A stretch of DNA of 64,000 bases from Nymphaea colorata (GCF_008831285.2 NC_045140.1:1653528-1717527); one strand, 5' to 3'. Shown: positions 1 through 12,764, counted from the stretch's first letter. Program-made: numbers and translations. Notes: generated by a model from the sequence alone, not told the origin.

Positions 1-1388
1 TAGGGACGGGCCGATAGTCCTGAATTCAAATAAAAAAAAAATACATGGTGTAATTAAAAAAAATTATTTTTTTCAATGTATTTTTTGTTTTCATTAGCCG
101 GGGTGGGGCCATGGCCTAGCAGATTTTGGATACGACTTCTATTTGTTCGTACTCAAAAGTGAATTTGAATCCGAATACATGAATATCCAAAAAAGTTGAT
201 ACAGTTACAAATACATCTGATCTTTTTACATTCATACAAACGCGATCCGAAGTTTGAACCAAATCTGGCCAATTTTCAAAATGTAGGACTATTGGATATA
301 AGCAATTTGTAAACTATATGCCACTCATGATCAATTGAAAAATTCTTAACCATATGCTTATTACATCATAAAAAAAAAAAAAATCTAGCTCTGGCCCATG
401 ATTGGTAGCACATGAGTTGACTATTAGAAGCTAGTTTCTTATGCATGCAGAATAGAATAACAAGGGCTACCTAACCTCTCGGGTTTCTTTCAAGGACCAA
501 ACTGAAATTGCAGAAAGAATCGCCCGAGTAAGACAAAGCACTTTTCCCTTTATTCGTGGACAAGTTCTAGGGCTATTAAAAATCCAATTAATATGGACAA
601 GTGCATCTCGAGCACCATGAAAAAAATTCAAGAAAAAGTGTTTCCTTAGTGAAGAGGTAACAGTTCATAATCTCCACAAGAAATCTTGATGGTTGCATAT
701 TCTTCTTCTTACTGTTTGGCATCTAAACTGAAGTCAACATTGATAAACAAAAAGATCTGATTCCTTTTCTGTTTTTTTCATTTCGTTTCAATACGTCCAC
801 ACCACTTTTCACCAGTCCCTTGCCTTTTTTCCTGGTCGGGTGATGCAACCCTCAATCTTATTCAAACCTTGGAAAAGAGGAACAGATCACTTCAAGGGCT
901 TTCACATTAAGATTTGGTAGGTGCATCAATAAAATAAACATTTTATAAACGAAGCAGAAAAGCTAGAATACAAGTCAAAAAACCTGATAAGCTGGGATTG
1001 AATTAATCCCTCCAGAAAAAGGAACACATAAATTTCAGCAGACGCCGCATCAACAGTTAGTTTTCCTTTTTCATTTATAGTGAGATTAGGTCAACCGTTC
1101 GAAAAATGTAATTTCATTATCATTTAAGAAAGCAGGAGGCAATTTGCCCTGGGAACCTATCGTCTGCTTCATTATTTGAAGAAACAAATGCAAAAGAGTT
1201 CATGTTCCCATTACCTAACAGTTCCGGAATCTACGTGTTCCTGTTGTTCAGAATTTCTTTGTGCAGCTAATACATGGGCTTTTCTTTGTGATCATTCTCC
1301 AAAAGAGCTCATCTTTCATACGCATATTCATGACACTGGTCTCTGTTTGCAGCAGCCTTAGAAAAATAAGGTCATGGTTCCCATTAGG
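1..1388. other. Intergenic, no gene seen
   Basis: I see no convincing gene here. The short open frames lack codon bias, splice context or a recognisable family. The first 120 bases have A/T runs next to a G-rich stretch (about 98-112) and resemble the sequences at 35050-35250 and 60245-60480, so they are probably part of a dispersed repeat. Bases 121-250 have phrases of the 'GAATCCGAATA...GAATATCCAAAAAAG' kind that recur in the tandem array at 15108-16533. Confidence 0.5.
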
Positions 1389-1389
1389 A

Positions 1390-1526
1390 GTTCAATATAA
1401 GAACTAGTAATATCATCATAACCAAACCAATGACATCATCATGTGTCGTATATATATATATATATATATATGTGTGTTCAATATAAGAACTAGTAATATC
1501 ATCATAACCAAACCAATGACATCGTC

Positions 1527-1571
<45 letters not shown>
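1390..1571. repeat. Duplicated 53-bp unit with (TA)n tracts
   Basis: A unit of about 53 bp starting GTTCAATATAAGAACTAG occurs at 1390-1442 and again at 1476-1528, with only one or two differences. Each copy is followed by a (TA)n run (about 1449-1470 and 1532-1571). The pattern suggests unequal crossover or slippage that duplicated unit plus microsatellite together. It is non-coding; the 'IYIYIY' frame across it is a microsatellite artefact. Confidence 0.85.
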
Positions 1572-1576
<5 letters not shown>

Positions 1577-1888
1577 GTACAAATTTAATGAAAAAAGCGT
1601 TTATAACTTTGGCGTCTAGTTCCCCATAGAAATGGTTGTTATTGGAGAAAATGATAGCTAAACTTCAATGGCCAAAGGAATTGTAAGGATCTCATTCTCC
1701 GTTCCCCAAGAAACGGACCCCCAAGTCCTATGCACTCTTCAACTTGCACAGCAGGAAATTTAATTTATGAAGGCACAATCCTTAGTATAAGGGGCATTTT
1801 GAAATATGCTGGCTGTCAAACTGCTAAACATTAAAAGATCAGTTGTTGAAAATGCCATATCATTATTAAAATTATCATAAGCCATTTG

Positions 1889-2050
1889 GGGTCGTTTGGT
1901 AGCAAGGACGTTTTACCAGTGTCCCATGAATCTGTCTTAAAAATTGCAGCATATTCATGAGATAATAGTTCTATTGTGCCATGAATCTGGCACATTCATG
2001 GGGGGCGGATTCATGGGACACTCCCATAATGTCCCTAATGCCAAATGACT
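1889..2050. mobile_element. MITE-like element with ~44-bp imperfect TIRs
   Basis: The left end (about 1889-1932, GGTCGTTTGGTAGCAAGGAC then GTGTCCCATGAATC) is an imperfect inverted copy of the right end (about 2007-2050, ending CCTAATGCCAAATGAC). The element is about 160 bp with no coding capacity and several internal short copies of the CCATGAATCTG motif. Size and terminal inverted repeats fit a miniature inverted-repeat transposable element. The superfamily cannot be set because I cannot see a clean target duplication. A similar motif appears in the element at 63232-63359. Confidence 0.6.
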
Positions 2051-3700
2051 TCTTAGTACATCATAAGCTATGGCGAATACTTCTTGACTACTCTTTTTAG
2101 TAATAATTTTTTTATTTTTAGCCACCCAATGTCACTTTTTAACAGATTTAAATTCTTCAACATGCAGGGAGATTGGTAGATCCCACAACATTAGGTTAGG
2201 GATCGAAACCAAACCCTTTCAATTTTTTGCTAAAAAAATCTTTTTAATAAAATATGAACATTCTAAATTAAAAATGGATAAAAATGTCCCTAACCTTATT
2301 GGTTTATGACCTACCAGCCTCCCACACACACACACATACAAAAATGGATAAAAATTAAAAAATTGTCACTAAAAAACAGCCGCTACAGACTATGGTCATA
2401 ATACTTTAGGAGACGGATTTTTAGTTGGACCTTTTGGCAACACACTAATATGAAGAAGATCAAGGGTTATGTTTGTTTCTTATTCGTTTATTATCTAAGT
2501 GTCTAGTACCTACCAATTTCTTATTCGTTTATTATCTAAGTGTCTACTACCTACCAATTTCTTATTCAAAATTTTACCTTACTGAGGAGCATTGGAAAAG
2601 CACGAAAATATGAAACGATTTACCTGTTTAAGCATCCCGTCAAAATTAATGAGTGTAAAAGGTACCTCTCTTTCAATCATTTTCCAAACTAAATTTCGAT
2701 AGTCTATTGATATTATTATGGACATTCAATAAATAATGTAAATTTTTTAATCTTTCATGTAAAATTATTGCTGTAATAGGAGAGCGTTCGGTTTGAAGAA
2801 GAAATTCGATTAGTAAATATACTAAAAAATGTCATTGCATTTACGAAATTTATCTATGGCAAAGCCAATGACTCCTGGTCTTTCAAAAGTGAAGGGTGAA
2901 AATAGATAAATATACGGAGGGCCACTTTCTTGTCAGTTCTCTTATAAAGTATTAACTTATTTCCCCAAGTCGTACTTGGTTGCTTCTTTTTTCCATTTTA
3001 CCTGTAAAAGCAGGTCTGTGGAACAGTCTGCTACTGTTTTATTTATTACCAAATGACCACGGAGATGCTTTTCTATGTGTTCTATTTGTGTTCAAAATAA
3101 TCAGAATGGATCAGATGAACTCTTAATCATAACTATTTTTTCAGATGTTTATATATTCATATTCTAATATTTTTTCTTCTATATCCATTTTTTTAAAAAA
3201 CGAATTAGTCTAATATCAAATTCGGATAAATTGACATCCTCCTTCAAAACATATGGGCGCCAAAACAAGAAATAGAAGAAACGAGGTGATTTCGATTGTT
3301 TCCCTAACCGCCATTCACTTTTTTGACAAAATTTTGTCGTCAACTTGACAAAAAAAAAAAAAAAATTAAATCCCGTCATTCCAATTATAATATGACTTAT
3401 GCTATCCAGAATGACTGTTACTGTCCAAGTGCGCAGAAGAGAGAGAAAGAGCATTCAGTTCAACAAAACACGGAGAGTTGTGTGCACGCGACAAACAAGC
3501 ATGCACGGGTATTTTTGACAATTTTATGAAATGATGAGCATTTTAGATTTTTAACTTTCTCACAATCTTCTTCTTTTATTTTTATCAAAAGCGTCTTTTT
3601 GTTTATTTTAATGGAAGTATTTTGGTTATTATATGCACCAATTTTCAATTTAGAGTTCCAAAAACAACGGATGGAAAGCATATAACAAAATTTATAACAA
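2051..3700. other. Intergenic, no gene seen
   Basis: AT-rich non-coding sequence. It has a two-copy 41-bp tandem repeat at 2476-2557 and homopolymer runs (for example around 3350). The short open frames in this stretch match no known family. Confidence 0.5.
2476..2564. repeat. Two-copy 41-bp tandem repeat
   Basis: A 41-bp unit beginning TTTCTTATTCGTTTATTATC occurs at 2476-2516 and 2517-2557, with a single A/T... G/C difference near its middle, and a few bases of a third copy follow. It is a simple local tandem duplication in intergenic DNA. Confidence 0.85.
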
Positions 3701-3839
3701 AATTAAGAGAGAGAGAGAGAGCCGACAAAATGGGAATTCAAGTAGTCAAACACACAAAACGTATGTGAAAAACAAACAAAAAAATGAAGCATGCAAAGAA
3801 CCGAAAAAAAAAGCAAGAACATTTATAGCCGACGAGGAA

Positions 3840-4017
3840 GAGTCTTCGAAGACTCATTGGCTTGGGAGACTATTAAATGCTTCATCCACCCTTCACCCTT
3901 GCATCCAAGACGTACTTTCTCCTCTCTCGATTTCGAGCAAAATCTCTCCGCCCGCCGCCCATTAGCGTGTAGAGAAGGATGGGTACTGACGGTCCAGTCG
4001 GCAACAGCTATCCGGAG
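3840..4017 (+). other. Candidate orphan promoter and first exon
   Basis: A perfect 16-bp palindrome, GAGTCTTCGAAGACTC (3840-3855), is followed by a TATA-like TATTAAAT (3871-3878), a C/T-rich leader, and then ATG at 3979 in an AAGGATGG context. Thirteen codons follow (MGTDGPVGNSYPE), ending at GAG directly before a consensus GTAAGT donor at 4018. Together these look like a plant promoter, 5'UTR and first coding exon in phase 0. I find no matching downstream exon before the transporter gene at 7345, and I do not recognise the peptide. It may be a remnant of a broken gene, a first exon whose partner I missed, or chance. Confidence 0.3.
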
Positions 4018-7000
4018 GTAAGTCTCCTCCTCCTCCCATCCTCTGTTTTAAGGTTCATCCTTCCTGTCTCTCAGGTTAATCCCGTTTAGGATCAGCATCC
4101 GCCAAAGCCCACGGCAATTCTTTCCCCTCTTCTTGAACAAGGAAAAACTTGTACACCGCCCGCTCTCCTCCATCGCCAGTTCCTCACGTCATGTTTGACA
4201 AATTAAGCATCTCTGGGCCGTTTGCTTCTGCCGTTTTCACGTGAGAAGGCTGCCTTTCTCACAGGTCCGGGAAGCCGAAACGAACATCTTCGAATGCCCT
4301 GCCCATTCCCCGCCCGCCATTAATTTACTGTTCCATGCAATTGTCTAGTTAATGAGCGAAGGCACTTTCTGCAATTTCCGTCTCCGCCGCTTTTTCCCTT
4401 GTTTGTTTCAGAATCTTGGGAAACTGGCCGGAGGGAAAACTGCTAAACTCTCGCTCGCAATTGTCTTCCGGCAGTCCTACTCCTCACCGTCCATAAACTA
4501 TCTACATAGGGGCAGCGATGAAATAGTTTTTTAACAATTGTCTCGCCGCGGGGGACGTTGCTGCCGGTGGCGGTTCGAGAAGCTACTGATTCCAGAACCG
4601 TAAACGGACGCCGGAAAGTGCGGTTGGCTCCACGGCTCCAACCGAGAATCCGGACTAACTCGGCTCGTGTGCACCTTCGCTCCGGCCCATCAGTTGACTT
4701 CACGAGCTCCTGTAGGCCGAGTAAGCATGGGACTGCCTTAATGGAACGGGCACTGGAATCCGATTCTCCCTCGCCCCTGGCGCTCCGGCCAGTGGCAGGG
4801 CTTTTCTGAGGTGCCAATTATATTTTTCACAATTTTAACAGAAGCCAGTTAAATTTTTGAAATCTTTCAATGGCAAAATTTTACTGAATTCAGAAGGCCG
4901 GCCATGGCTATGGCTGCTGCTGGCTCCCCCTTGGTCCCGCCAGTGCGTCCGGCCGCCCATGCTCCGAGCTGCCTGAAAAAGTGGAAACCAGCGGCACTTT
5001 TTTCTTTGTCCCTTTAAAATCTTTAAAAAATTTCCCATACTCAACCACGTCCTTTCTTCGAAAACCCAAATTATTTTTTTTTTAACTTGGTGCATCGCTT
5101 GAGACGGCAGATTGAAGGGTATTTTCGCCATACTAAGTTTGCTTTCTATTTAGTCAACGTTGAGCGGGTGAGAGTCCAGATCTCAAATTTATTTGGGGAT
5201 GACGAATATAATATTCTCGAAAGCCACCCTTGGTTCCTGATTTTCGAAAAGCGGCGCGAACTTTTTTTTTTTTTGGGAAATAAGGCAAATTTGTGTGGCT
5301 ATATCAGAATGGAGGAACGAGCTTCATATTTACTCTTGATGGAGATTTGAGACCTAAAGGTCGACTTGATTTTGAATTTCGGAAAAGGGCAATTCATCTA
5401 CTAGGGATATTCTCCACGAACTTTTTCTTTTGGCTTTTTTGGTTTTCATATTCAAATTTATGGGCCGAATTCTTTTATATCTTTTTGTTTCGATATTAGC
5501 ATAGTTGGTCGAACTAAGTGTCAATTTCATCACATTCATGACTATGAGTAGCAATATTGTCTTTTTACCATACCTTTTGGTGGGTTATAATTATCTCGCT
5601 GACCTCAATCAATTATTTCAGTTGTGAAACTCCAAATGCCTTAATGTCAAATTACTTTCTCTTGGTCATTTTTCTTGCCCCATGAAATTAAAAAGGCCGA
5701 GTTCATGAAATTCAATCATTCGTTTCATGAATTGATAGTGCTCCAATCGCATTAATGCCTGTAGTTCATGCACTTTGTCACATTCCTTTTTTTTTTGTTT
5801 TTTCTTCTCATGACCTTTCGTCGGTTTCGCTTGCTGAGAAAAGAAAAACAAGTTTAGAAAAGGAAAAAAGTGCATGGCTCATGAACGCTGTCAAATTTTT
5901 AATTGGCAAGCCAAAAGGTCTCCCAAATCTTTGAGGCCATCAATTTCAGTGGCTTAGTACTTTATAGTTGTCATGTGCAATGAATTACGAGCAGCTTTAC
6001 TGCAACACGGCATGCATGTGATATGTTTCGCTTTGTTAATTGGAACTTATTCATTTTTTTTATACAATAAATATTATGGACTCTATTCTCGAGTCCATTC
6101 AATTTTGATCCTGATATCATTTTGATTCTTGTGGTTGAGATATCTTAAAAGAAATCAGAAAAAACAAAAAGAAGGGAATAAAACTTCAACCTTCTGACGC
6201 CTCATTCAATGCCTCGAAATTCATGAACATATTTATTTACTTATTTATCTCGGATTCGTGACTTGTGGAATCCGGCATCTGAGTGGAGTTGAGGAACTTT
6301 GACTTCCAAACAAAAGCTGAGGTTCTTATCCACCTTGCGCACGTAGACGTCAACAATTAACAATGTAATAGAGAGATTGGATTTGAGAGAAGTTTAAAAT
6401 CAAGTTACCGTATTAGTGCCCTCGGTAAAAAAAAATTCTCGCTCGTTACTAGCACGACCTATTTACTTGTTGTTAGATATCTTTTAGTAATTTTTTCACC
6501 AATTCTTGCTCGAGTATGGCCTTTTTGTCTAACTTGACAACATGTTTTGCATGTTTATTCAAATCAAAACTTACGCCTGCTTTTGTCATACCACCCAAAT
6601 TTCAGTTAATTCATGCAGCTAAACTTGTTCATCTGTTCAATTTAGTTTTCATTCGAATGACAAAATTTTCCTTTTCAATCTTCCACGTGAACACGGCAAC
6701 CTAAATCGCGAGACTTTGTCTTTAACTTAAGCACATAAAATGCGATTACTTCTCCTCCCTTACAACCTGTTTGGATGGAGGGAAATGGATGAAAAGGAAT
6801 GAAAAGAAAGGTCTTTCTTACGTTTGAATGCAAGAAAAAAAAATGAGTTTTTAATGTAATTCTAATCCTTTCGAAAATAGAAAGATAAAATAGAGTGATT
6901 GGAACTTTGCGTTTGTCTCGCTCGATTTTCACTTGAAAAAAAAACGGGTGCCAATGCGGTTCGAGCTGCCGACCAGCTGTCGTTGAAACAGTCCAAACAA

Positions 7001-7344
7001 AAAGCTGTTAAAGTCCAGAGCAGGATGTAGAAACCTCGCCGGAATAGGGAGGTCAGCTGCTCAAATCGCGGAGCGAATTGCTATGGTTAGGCATCATCAA
7101 GCCGGTCATGATAGGGGAACCAACGTATTGGCGGTGGCGGGGATCCCGCGCAGAAACCGTAGGGAATCAGCGTTGGCCGAATCCCGAACTCATCGGAACG
7201 GACGGACCAGTAATACACATCTTTAGATTTCGCCTTCATCTAAGAAGCCGAACTTGGATCCTTGGATGATCAAGTCTCTCTCCCCATAGTCTGGTTACGG
7301 AGAAAGAGGGAGTGGTCATTTTTGTGGCTTGACAAGGTCTGACA
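4018..7344. other. Intergenic, upstream of first LHT gene
   Basis: No supported gene. Bases 4540-4810 are GC-rich relative to the surroundings and carry overlapping open frames on both strands (83 and 124 codons) that match no family I know. The rest is AT-rich with homopolymers. The last 250 bases include the presumed promoter and leader of the LHT gene; I see no unambiguous TATA box there. Confidence 0.45.
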
Positions 7345-10343
7345 ATGGCGGATTCTTCCCTCTCACAGGAAAGCTCCTTCAATGTTGAGAAGAAGGTTGC
7401 AAATGACAAGGACGTCGACAAGTGGCTCCCCATCACAGCGAACAGGAACGCCAAGTGGTGGTACTCAACTTTTCACAATGTCACGGCCATGGTTGGTGCA
7501 GGCGTGCTCAGCCTGCCTTATGCTATGTCAGAGCTTGGATGGTATATTTCTTCTCTCAATCATCTTCAGTTCTTGCATCTCTGATAAATTGAAGATTCTT
7601 CTGACTGATCATAAGTTGACAAGCCAAATAATTGATAAGCCGAGTGATCCCCCTTTTTAATTAATGCCTTTTACCAAACAGTTCACGGTTTTACTTTTCT
7701 ATCACTGCCTTTGTAAGTGCATGTATTTGTTTGAATAACTTATGTTTTAAATTTGCAACAACTGTCTTGAGTTTTCTTCATATCTTCTCTCATTTTTGTT
7801 TCTTTTCTATGGCATATACAAGTTTAGTTTACTCTAGCTGATTCAAAACCAACAATTATAAGTTCCTTAATCTGCTGCCCTGCTTTTGCCCTGTTTGTAG
7901 GGTTGCCAGTGGGACACATCCATTTGGTTACCCACTTGAATATGAACCCATTTGGTCGTCTGGTTGCGGAGACAGTTTCGGATCTGTTAATCAGATCTGG
8001 ATCCAGTTCGCAGTTTCACAACCCCGTCTAAAAGATCAGGCTAGGTTGATTCAGTAACAAGACCGGGCCCAACTGCATATCAATTATCAATGTCAGGTCT
8101 TATGATAATTGAATCTGGGTTCTGTTTGAAAAACATGTCGTGTCCAAGTCTGAACCCAGATCCAATTAAATAGGATCAATTAGCTCGGATTTGGTAAAAG
8201 CTGGATCTAATTATCTTAATGTTTTCATACTATTTGTTGTCGTATATATCTTGGATCATTTAACTACTCTTGATGTTCGCAATCTGACTCTGCAGAGAAG
8301 ATGCGGTTGTTGGTATTGAAACTTCAGATTGTTCTTGATTTTCAGGGGTCCCGGTATTGTTGTGTTAGTCCTCTCATGGATCATCACTCTCTATACTCTA
8401 TGGCAAATGGTTGAGATGCATGAGATGGTGCCTGGAAAAAGGTTCAACAGGTACCATGAATTGGGCCAGTATGCCTTTGGAGAAAAGCTTGGCTTGTACA
8501 TAGTTGTTCCACAGCAACTAATTGTTGAGGTCGGCGTCAACATCGTCTACATGGTCACCGGTGGCAAATCATTGAAGAAGTTCCACGACACCGTCTGCCC
8601 CAACTGCAAATCCATTAAGCTCACATACTTCATCCTGATCTTTGCTTCTTGCCACTTTGTCCTTTCCCAGTTACCGGATTTCAATTCAATTTCCGGTGTC
8701 TCCTTGGCAGCTGCAGTCATGTCCCTAAGGTACATGGTCAACTCAAGTGCTCATTCTGTTATATCTTCAAATTTTAAAATGCATGGACATCTGTCTGGAT
8801 TTCCTCTTCCTCTAAGTTTCTAGTAGTACAGTAAGTTTAGTTTTTGAAGCTGCTTGTGTTTTGCATTTCAGTAAACTACAGAGATAATGATATCTAAATA
8901 GGTTGGCAGTTTACGTAAACTAAACAATATGATGACATGTCACAGGTGGAATCATGTAAATGAAATTTCATGCAAAGAATGTGTATATTCTAGGCAGGAA
9001 ATTGCTCTCATTAACAATGAAATAAGAAACCTTCATATCAAAGAATTCATTTATTTCATGATTTAGCAGTATTTAATGGCTTTCTGAGTGCTGTGAGGTC
9101 ACATTTCTCTTTCATTGCTTATTTGGTGCAGCTATTCTACAATCGCTTGGGCAACCTCTGTCAACAAAGGGCAACAACTAGACGTAGACTATAGCTTAAG
9201 AGCTTCAACAAATGTAGGGAAATTTTTCGGTGTACTGAGTGCACTCGGGGATATTGCTTTTGCGTATGCTGGCCACAATGTTGTGCTGGAAATCCAGGCA
9301 TCTCTCCCTTCAACACCAGAGAAACCATCTAAAAAGCCCATGTGGAAGGGTGTTATCTTTGCCTACATCATTGTTGCACTCTGCTACTTCCCTGTTGCAC
9401 TTGTTGGCTATTGGGCATTCGGCAACTCTGTTGAAGACAATGTCTTAATCTCCTTGAGCAAACCAGCATGGCTGATCGCCGCTGCCAACATGTTTGTGGT
9501 CATCCATGTTATTGGAAGCTACCAGGTGCTTAACTCTCACTTTATAAACATCCATGAAAGTAGCATTATCAAATCCTTTATCTTGAGCAATCACATAGTC
9601 TAACTAATTATAAGCCTCTGTTTTGGTCTTTTGAATACAGATTTATGCAATGCCTGTATTTGATATGATTGAAACTGTACTTGTGAAGAAGCTTCACTTC
9701 ACGCCAAGTTTTCCCCTTCGATTGGTTTCACGCAGTCTGTATGTTGGTGAGTGTTATTTTCTCTTTCAATGGCCGTTTGATCATCAAATGCTGATATATG
9801 GCCTCATTGTTTGTTGCTCACTTGGTATTCCTTCTATCTACAGCATTCACATGCTTTGTTGCCATAACGTTTCCCTTCTTCGGAGGTCTGCTCGGCTTCT
9901 TTGGTGGATTTGCATTTGCGCCGACGACATACTTCGTGAGTACCTGAACTAATTCTGCTACTGTTCTTATGCCTTCGAAAACCAATCCTGTTGTTCAAAT
10001 GTTCTAAAGCTCATGTCTTTTCACAGCTTCCGTGCGTCATGTGGCTGGCTATTTACAAGCCTAAAAGGTTCAGCTTATCTTGGATTACGAACTGGGTAAG
10101 TTTAATGTCTTAAGACTAGTTTAATGTGTTAAGACTGGGAATGCAACTAAGTCAATTCCTTGTTCATCTTCGTGCACAATACCTTGAGGTCTAACTAGCA
10201 TTTGCGTCCTGATTGAACTCTTTTAATTTGCTGGTTTATGACAGATCTGCATTATTCTCGGCGTCTTGCTCATGGTCCTATCGCCCATTGGTGGACTGAG
10301 ACAGATCATTGTGAATGCTAAGACCTACAAGTTCTACTCGTGA
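7345..10343 (+). CDS. LHT-type amino acid transporter, copy 1
   Basis: Encodes a plasma-membrane proton-coupled amino acid permease of the AAAP/ATF family, LHT (lysine-histidine transporter) subgroup. Members import neutral and basic amino acids into root and mesophyll cells. Coding exons: 7345-7541, 8346-8729, 9132-9525, 9641-9746, 9844-9935, 10027-10095, 10245-10343. All introns are GT-AG and phases join cleanly, giving 446 aa, the usual LHT1 length. The start ATG at 7345 leads into a short acidic cytosolic N-terminus. Then come [17 protein letters not shown] and [17 protein letters not shown] (residues about 50-66, first membrane segment), [19 protein letters not shown], and a C-terminal half with [21 protein letters not shown]. 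About 10-11 membrane helices are expected. There is no frameshift or stop. Copy 2 lies 13 kb downstream in the same orientation. AATAAT signals near 10620 may mark the poly(A) site. The exact substrate is inferred from the family only. Confidence 0.95.
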
Positions 10344-10815
10344 TCTTCATGAGGACGTTGTATAACCATTCGTGGAGTATTGGACTTCGGTCAAGACAAC
10401 AATTTGACCATTCTGAAAGTGAAGGAAAGAATGTCACAGGAAGGCTAAAAGACTCTTAGCCTTTTAGTTGTTGTTTGGGTAGCGGCTTAATTACTTCAAT
10501 CCAATGCTAGATAGCTTTTTATGTCTATAGGAAACAATGCCGCCACAGGTTTCTGAAAAAGCACTCGCTTCGTTATTCATTGTCTCTATTCTTTGCAATT
10601 TGGTGTGTAACCTTGTTATAAATAATAATGTGAAATGAATCAACTCAGTTTCTCTGTCTCTCTCTCTCTCTCTTTTTCTGTGTGACCCCCATCATAAGGA
10701 ATATGATAACACTGACAGAAAGATTTAAGCACCTGATACCTTCCAATAACACGGATGACCGCAAACATCTTGTCCATTGTGATCAGCCACCTTGGTTCTC
10801 CGACAAAATCAGGAT

Positions 10816-10852
<37 letters not shown>

Positions 10853-12764
10853 TGTCTCTCCACAACAAGTTTCTGGCTAGACCATTTCAGCATATTAATG
10901 ACCCCCAAGCAAGCTAAAATCGTGGAGGCATAAGGGTAATGACTTTGAGGGTTTTACGCAGAAGGCGCAAGTAAACATTAAAAAAAATGATGGTTTGCAA
11001 GTTAGTAGCCATGCGACTGATTCAAAATTTTGAGGAACTGATTGAAGAAACTTATGAACCAGCCTCGAGTCCGTATACAAACAGGTCTTTAATGGCCGTA
11101 ACCTTGTTTCGGTCTGCAAGAACTGACTTAAAACCTAGAAGAAGCTGTTCTAAAACATCATGAAAATGGCCTCCTTGCTACATTAATTATACCGATACGA
11201 CATTAGTAACTAAGTGGCTTGTTGGATAAAATAATTATACTGATACAACAGTAACTCAACACAAAATTATTATTTTTTTATATATGAGATGAATTTTGCT
11301 AGCTAGAAAATTCAAACTCATTGATTTTAAAATCTTACCTGTAATTTAAAAACACTGTTTTATTGCATATTCCATATTATATTAAATGTAAAAGAAATGA
11401 CATTGATATATAGCAGTTTTTTCATGAAACAGGTTATATGTTATGGGCCACGACATATGATCATGTGTTATGGGCTGCAAATGTCTAAAATGTCCCCGTT
11501 GGCTAAATAAGAAAACCTTTATTTATCGGGGCAAAAATAGAACCCTGGAAGCCTTTTGCTTATAAAAGTACTAAAAATAAAAGATGGGAACATGTCATAC
11601 CATGTTAGCTACATAACATGGTCGTTTTTCAAGAGACTGAAATATGTACCCGTCAAAGGAATTTAGAGAGAGAAAGAAAAAAAAAAAGAGAGAGAGAAAT
11701 AAATCAGTTTCCTTAATTAGATCCCCTTCTGATATGCTTAAATGGACGGCGCAGTTCTATTAAGTATGGTAAATGAGGGTTTTACGAATTGAAAATTCAA
11801 TCTCACTTTATATCGACATGATTTCAATCCATCCCAGTTCCTTGAACACTTTTCACTAATCTTTCTGAGATAAAATTCCAAAAAAATCAGGAACTAGGAA
11901 AAAAGTAAACGGCAGACTGTGAAATATCAAGCTGCTTAATTATATTGTAGGAAATCAATAGGTCACATTTGTTCGCATTTATGAGAAATCAAGCTGCTTT
12001 CCCGAATTGAAACTAAGCTCGCATTTTTTGTTGTTTCCAACCTAAAAATGCAACAAAAAGAATGGTTTGACATGTAAGGCCATGGTTAGAGGAGGGCATC
12101 AGGATAGGCCGGACAGATTTGCAGTTGGGTCCAGGCCGGCCCCGGCGCATTTTGGCAGCCCAGCCCGGCCAATTTCAGCTGGGCCTGGGCCAGGCCTAGT
12201 TCTATTTTAATAAAAAATATATATTATATAAAGTATATATATATATATATAATATATTTGTAATCAATAAATTTTTTTATCGGGTCCAGCCCGGTTCAAC
12301 CTAGGCCCGGGCCCCAGCTTGCCCTGGACCCAGGCCAACCCAAACCGGGAGCCCGAAAGCCCGGTTCAACCTAGGCCAGGGCCACAGCTCGGCCTGGATA
12401 CATATTTTTTTTACTTTCTTTGCTGATTTTGCGTTCACAAAGTCAGACTTTTTCAGCATTTTTGTTTTTCATAAGGATTTTTTTTTTTTTTTGGTTTTTC
12501 CAAGCACCCGAACTGTTCAGGTTTGCCAAGTTTTTTGACTAATTATATCACTTTTTTTTTAGCATTTCCACTAATGATATTCGTCAGTTTGAGTTCTAAT
12601 GAGATTAACAATCGGACTCAAGTTTGGATAAAAATGGCCTTCTAATTGGCTCGATCTCCAACTTTCACGGATATACTTCATTACTTGACGTAAGACTTTG
12701 TGGAGAAGGAAGAAGGAAAATTGTGGTTCGGTCCAAAACCAAGTCGACAACCGAAATAAGCGCC
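10344..12764. other. 3'UTR and intergenic repeats after LHT copy 1
   Basis: The first 300 bases are probably the 3'UTR, with AATAAT-like signals near 10620 and a (TC)n tract near 10655-10672. A (TA)n run lies at 10818-10850 and a GA-rich run near 11665-11698. I see no gene. The open frame at 10895-11119 on the minus strand is unsupported. Confidence 0.5.
12105..12402. repeat. GGCCTGGCC-rich dispersed repeat with (TA)n core
   Basis: Two GC-rich arms (about 12105-12200 and 12285-12402), built of variants of GGGCCTGGGCC and AGCCCGGTTCAACCTAGGCC, flank an AT-rich core with TA repeats (about 12210-12260). In the right arm a unit beginning AGCCCGGTTCAACCTAGGCC appears twice, near 12289 and 12358, a direct repeat about 69 bp apart. 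This type of GC-rich repeat is scattered in plant intergenic DNA. I cannot assign a family. Confidence 0.55.

Noticed and set aside
4143-4170. CTTGTACACCGCCCG resembles the universal 3' part of small-subunit rRNA
   Set aside because: The surrounding bases do not match rRNA, and the usual sequence has an extra AC. It is a short chance match.
4443-4817. 124-codon minus-strand open frame in a GC-rich patch
   Set aside because: No domain, no splice context, and the plus strand is equally open. GC-rich DNA has few stops by chance.
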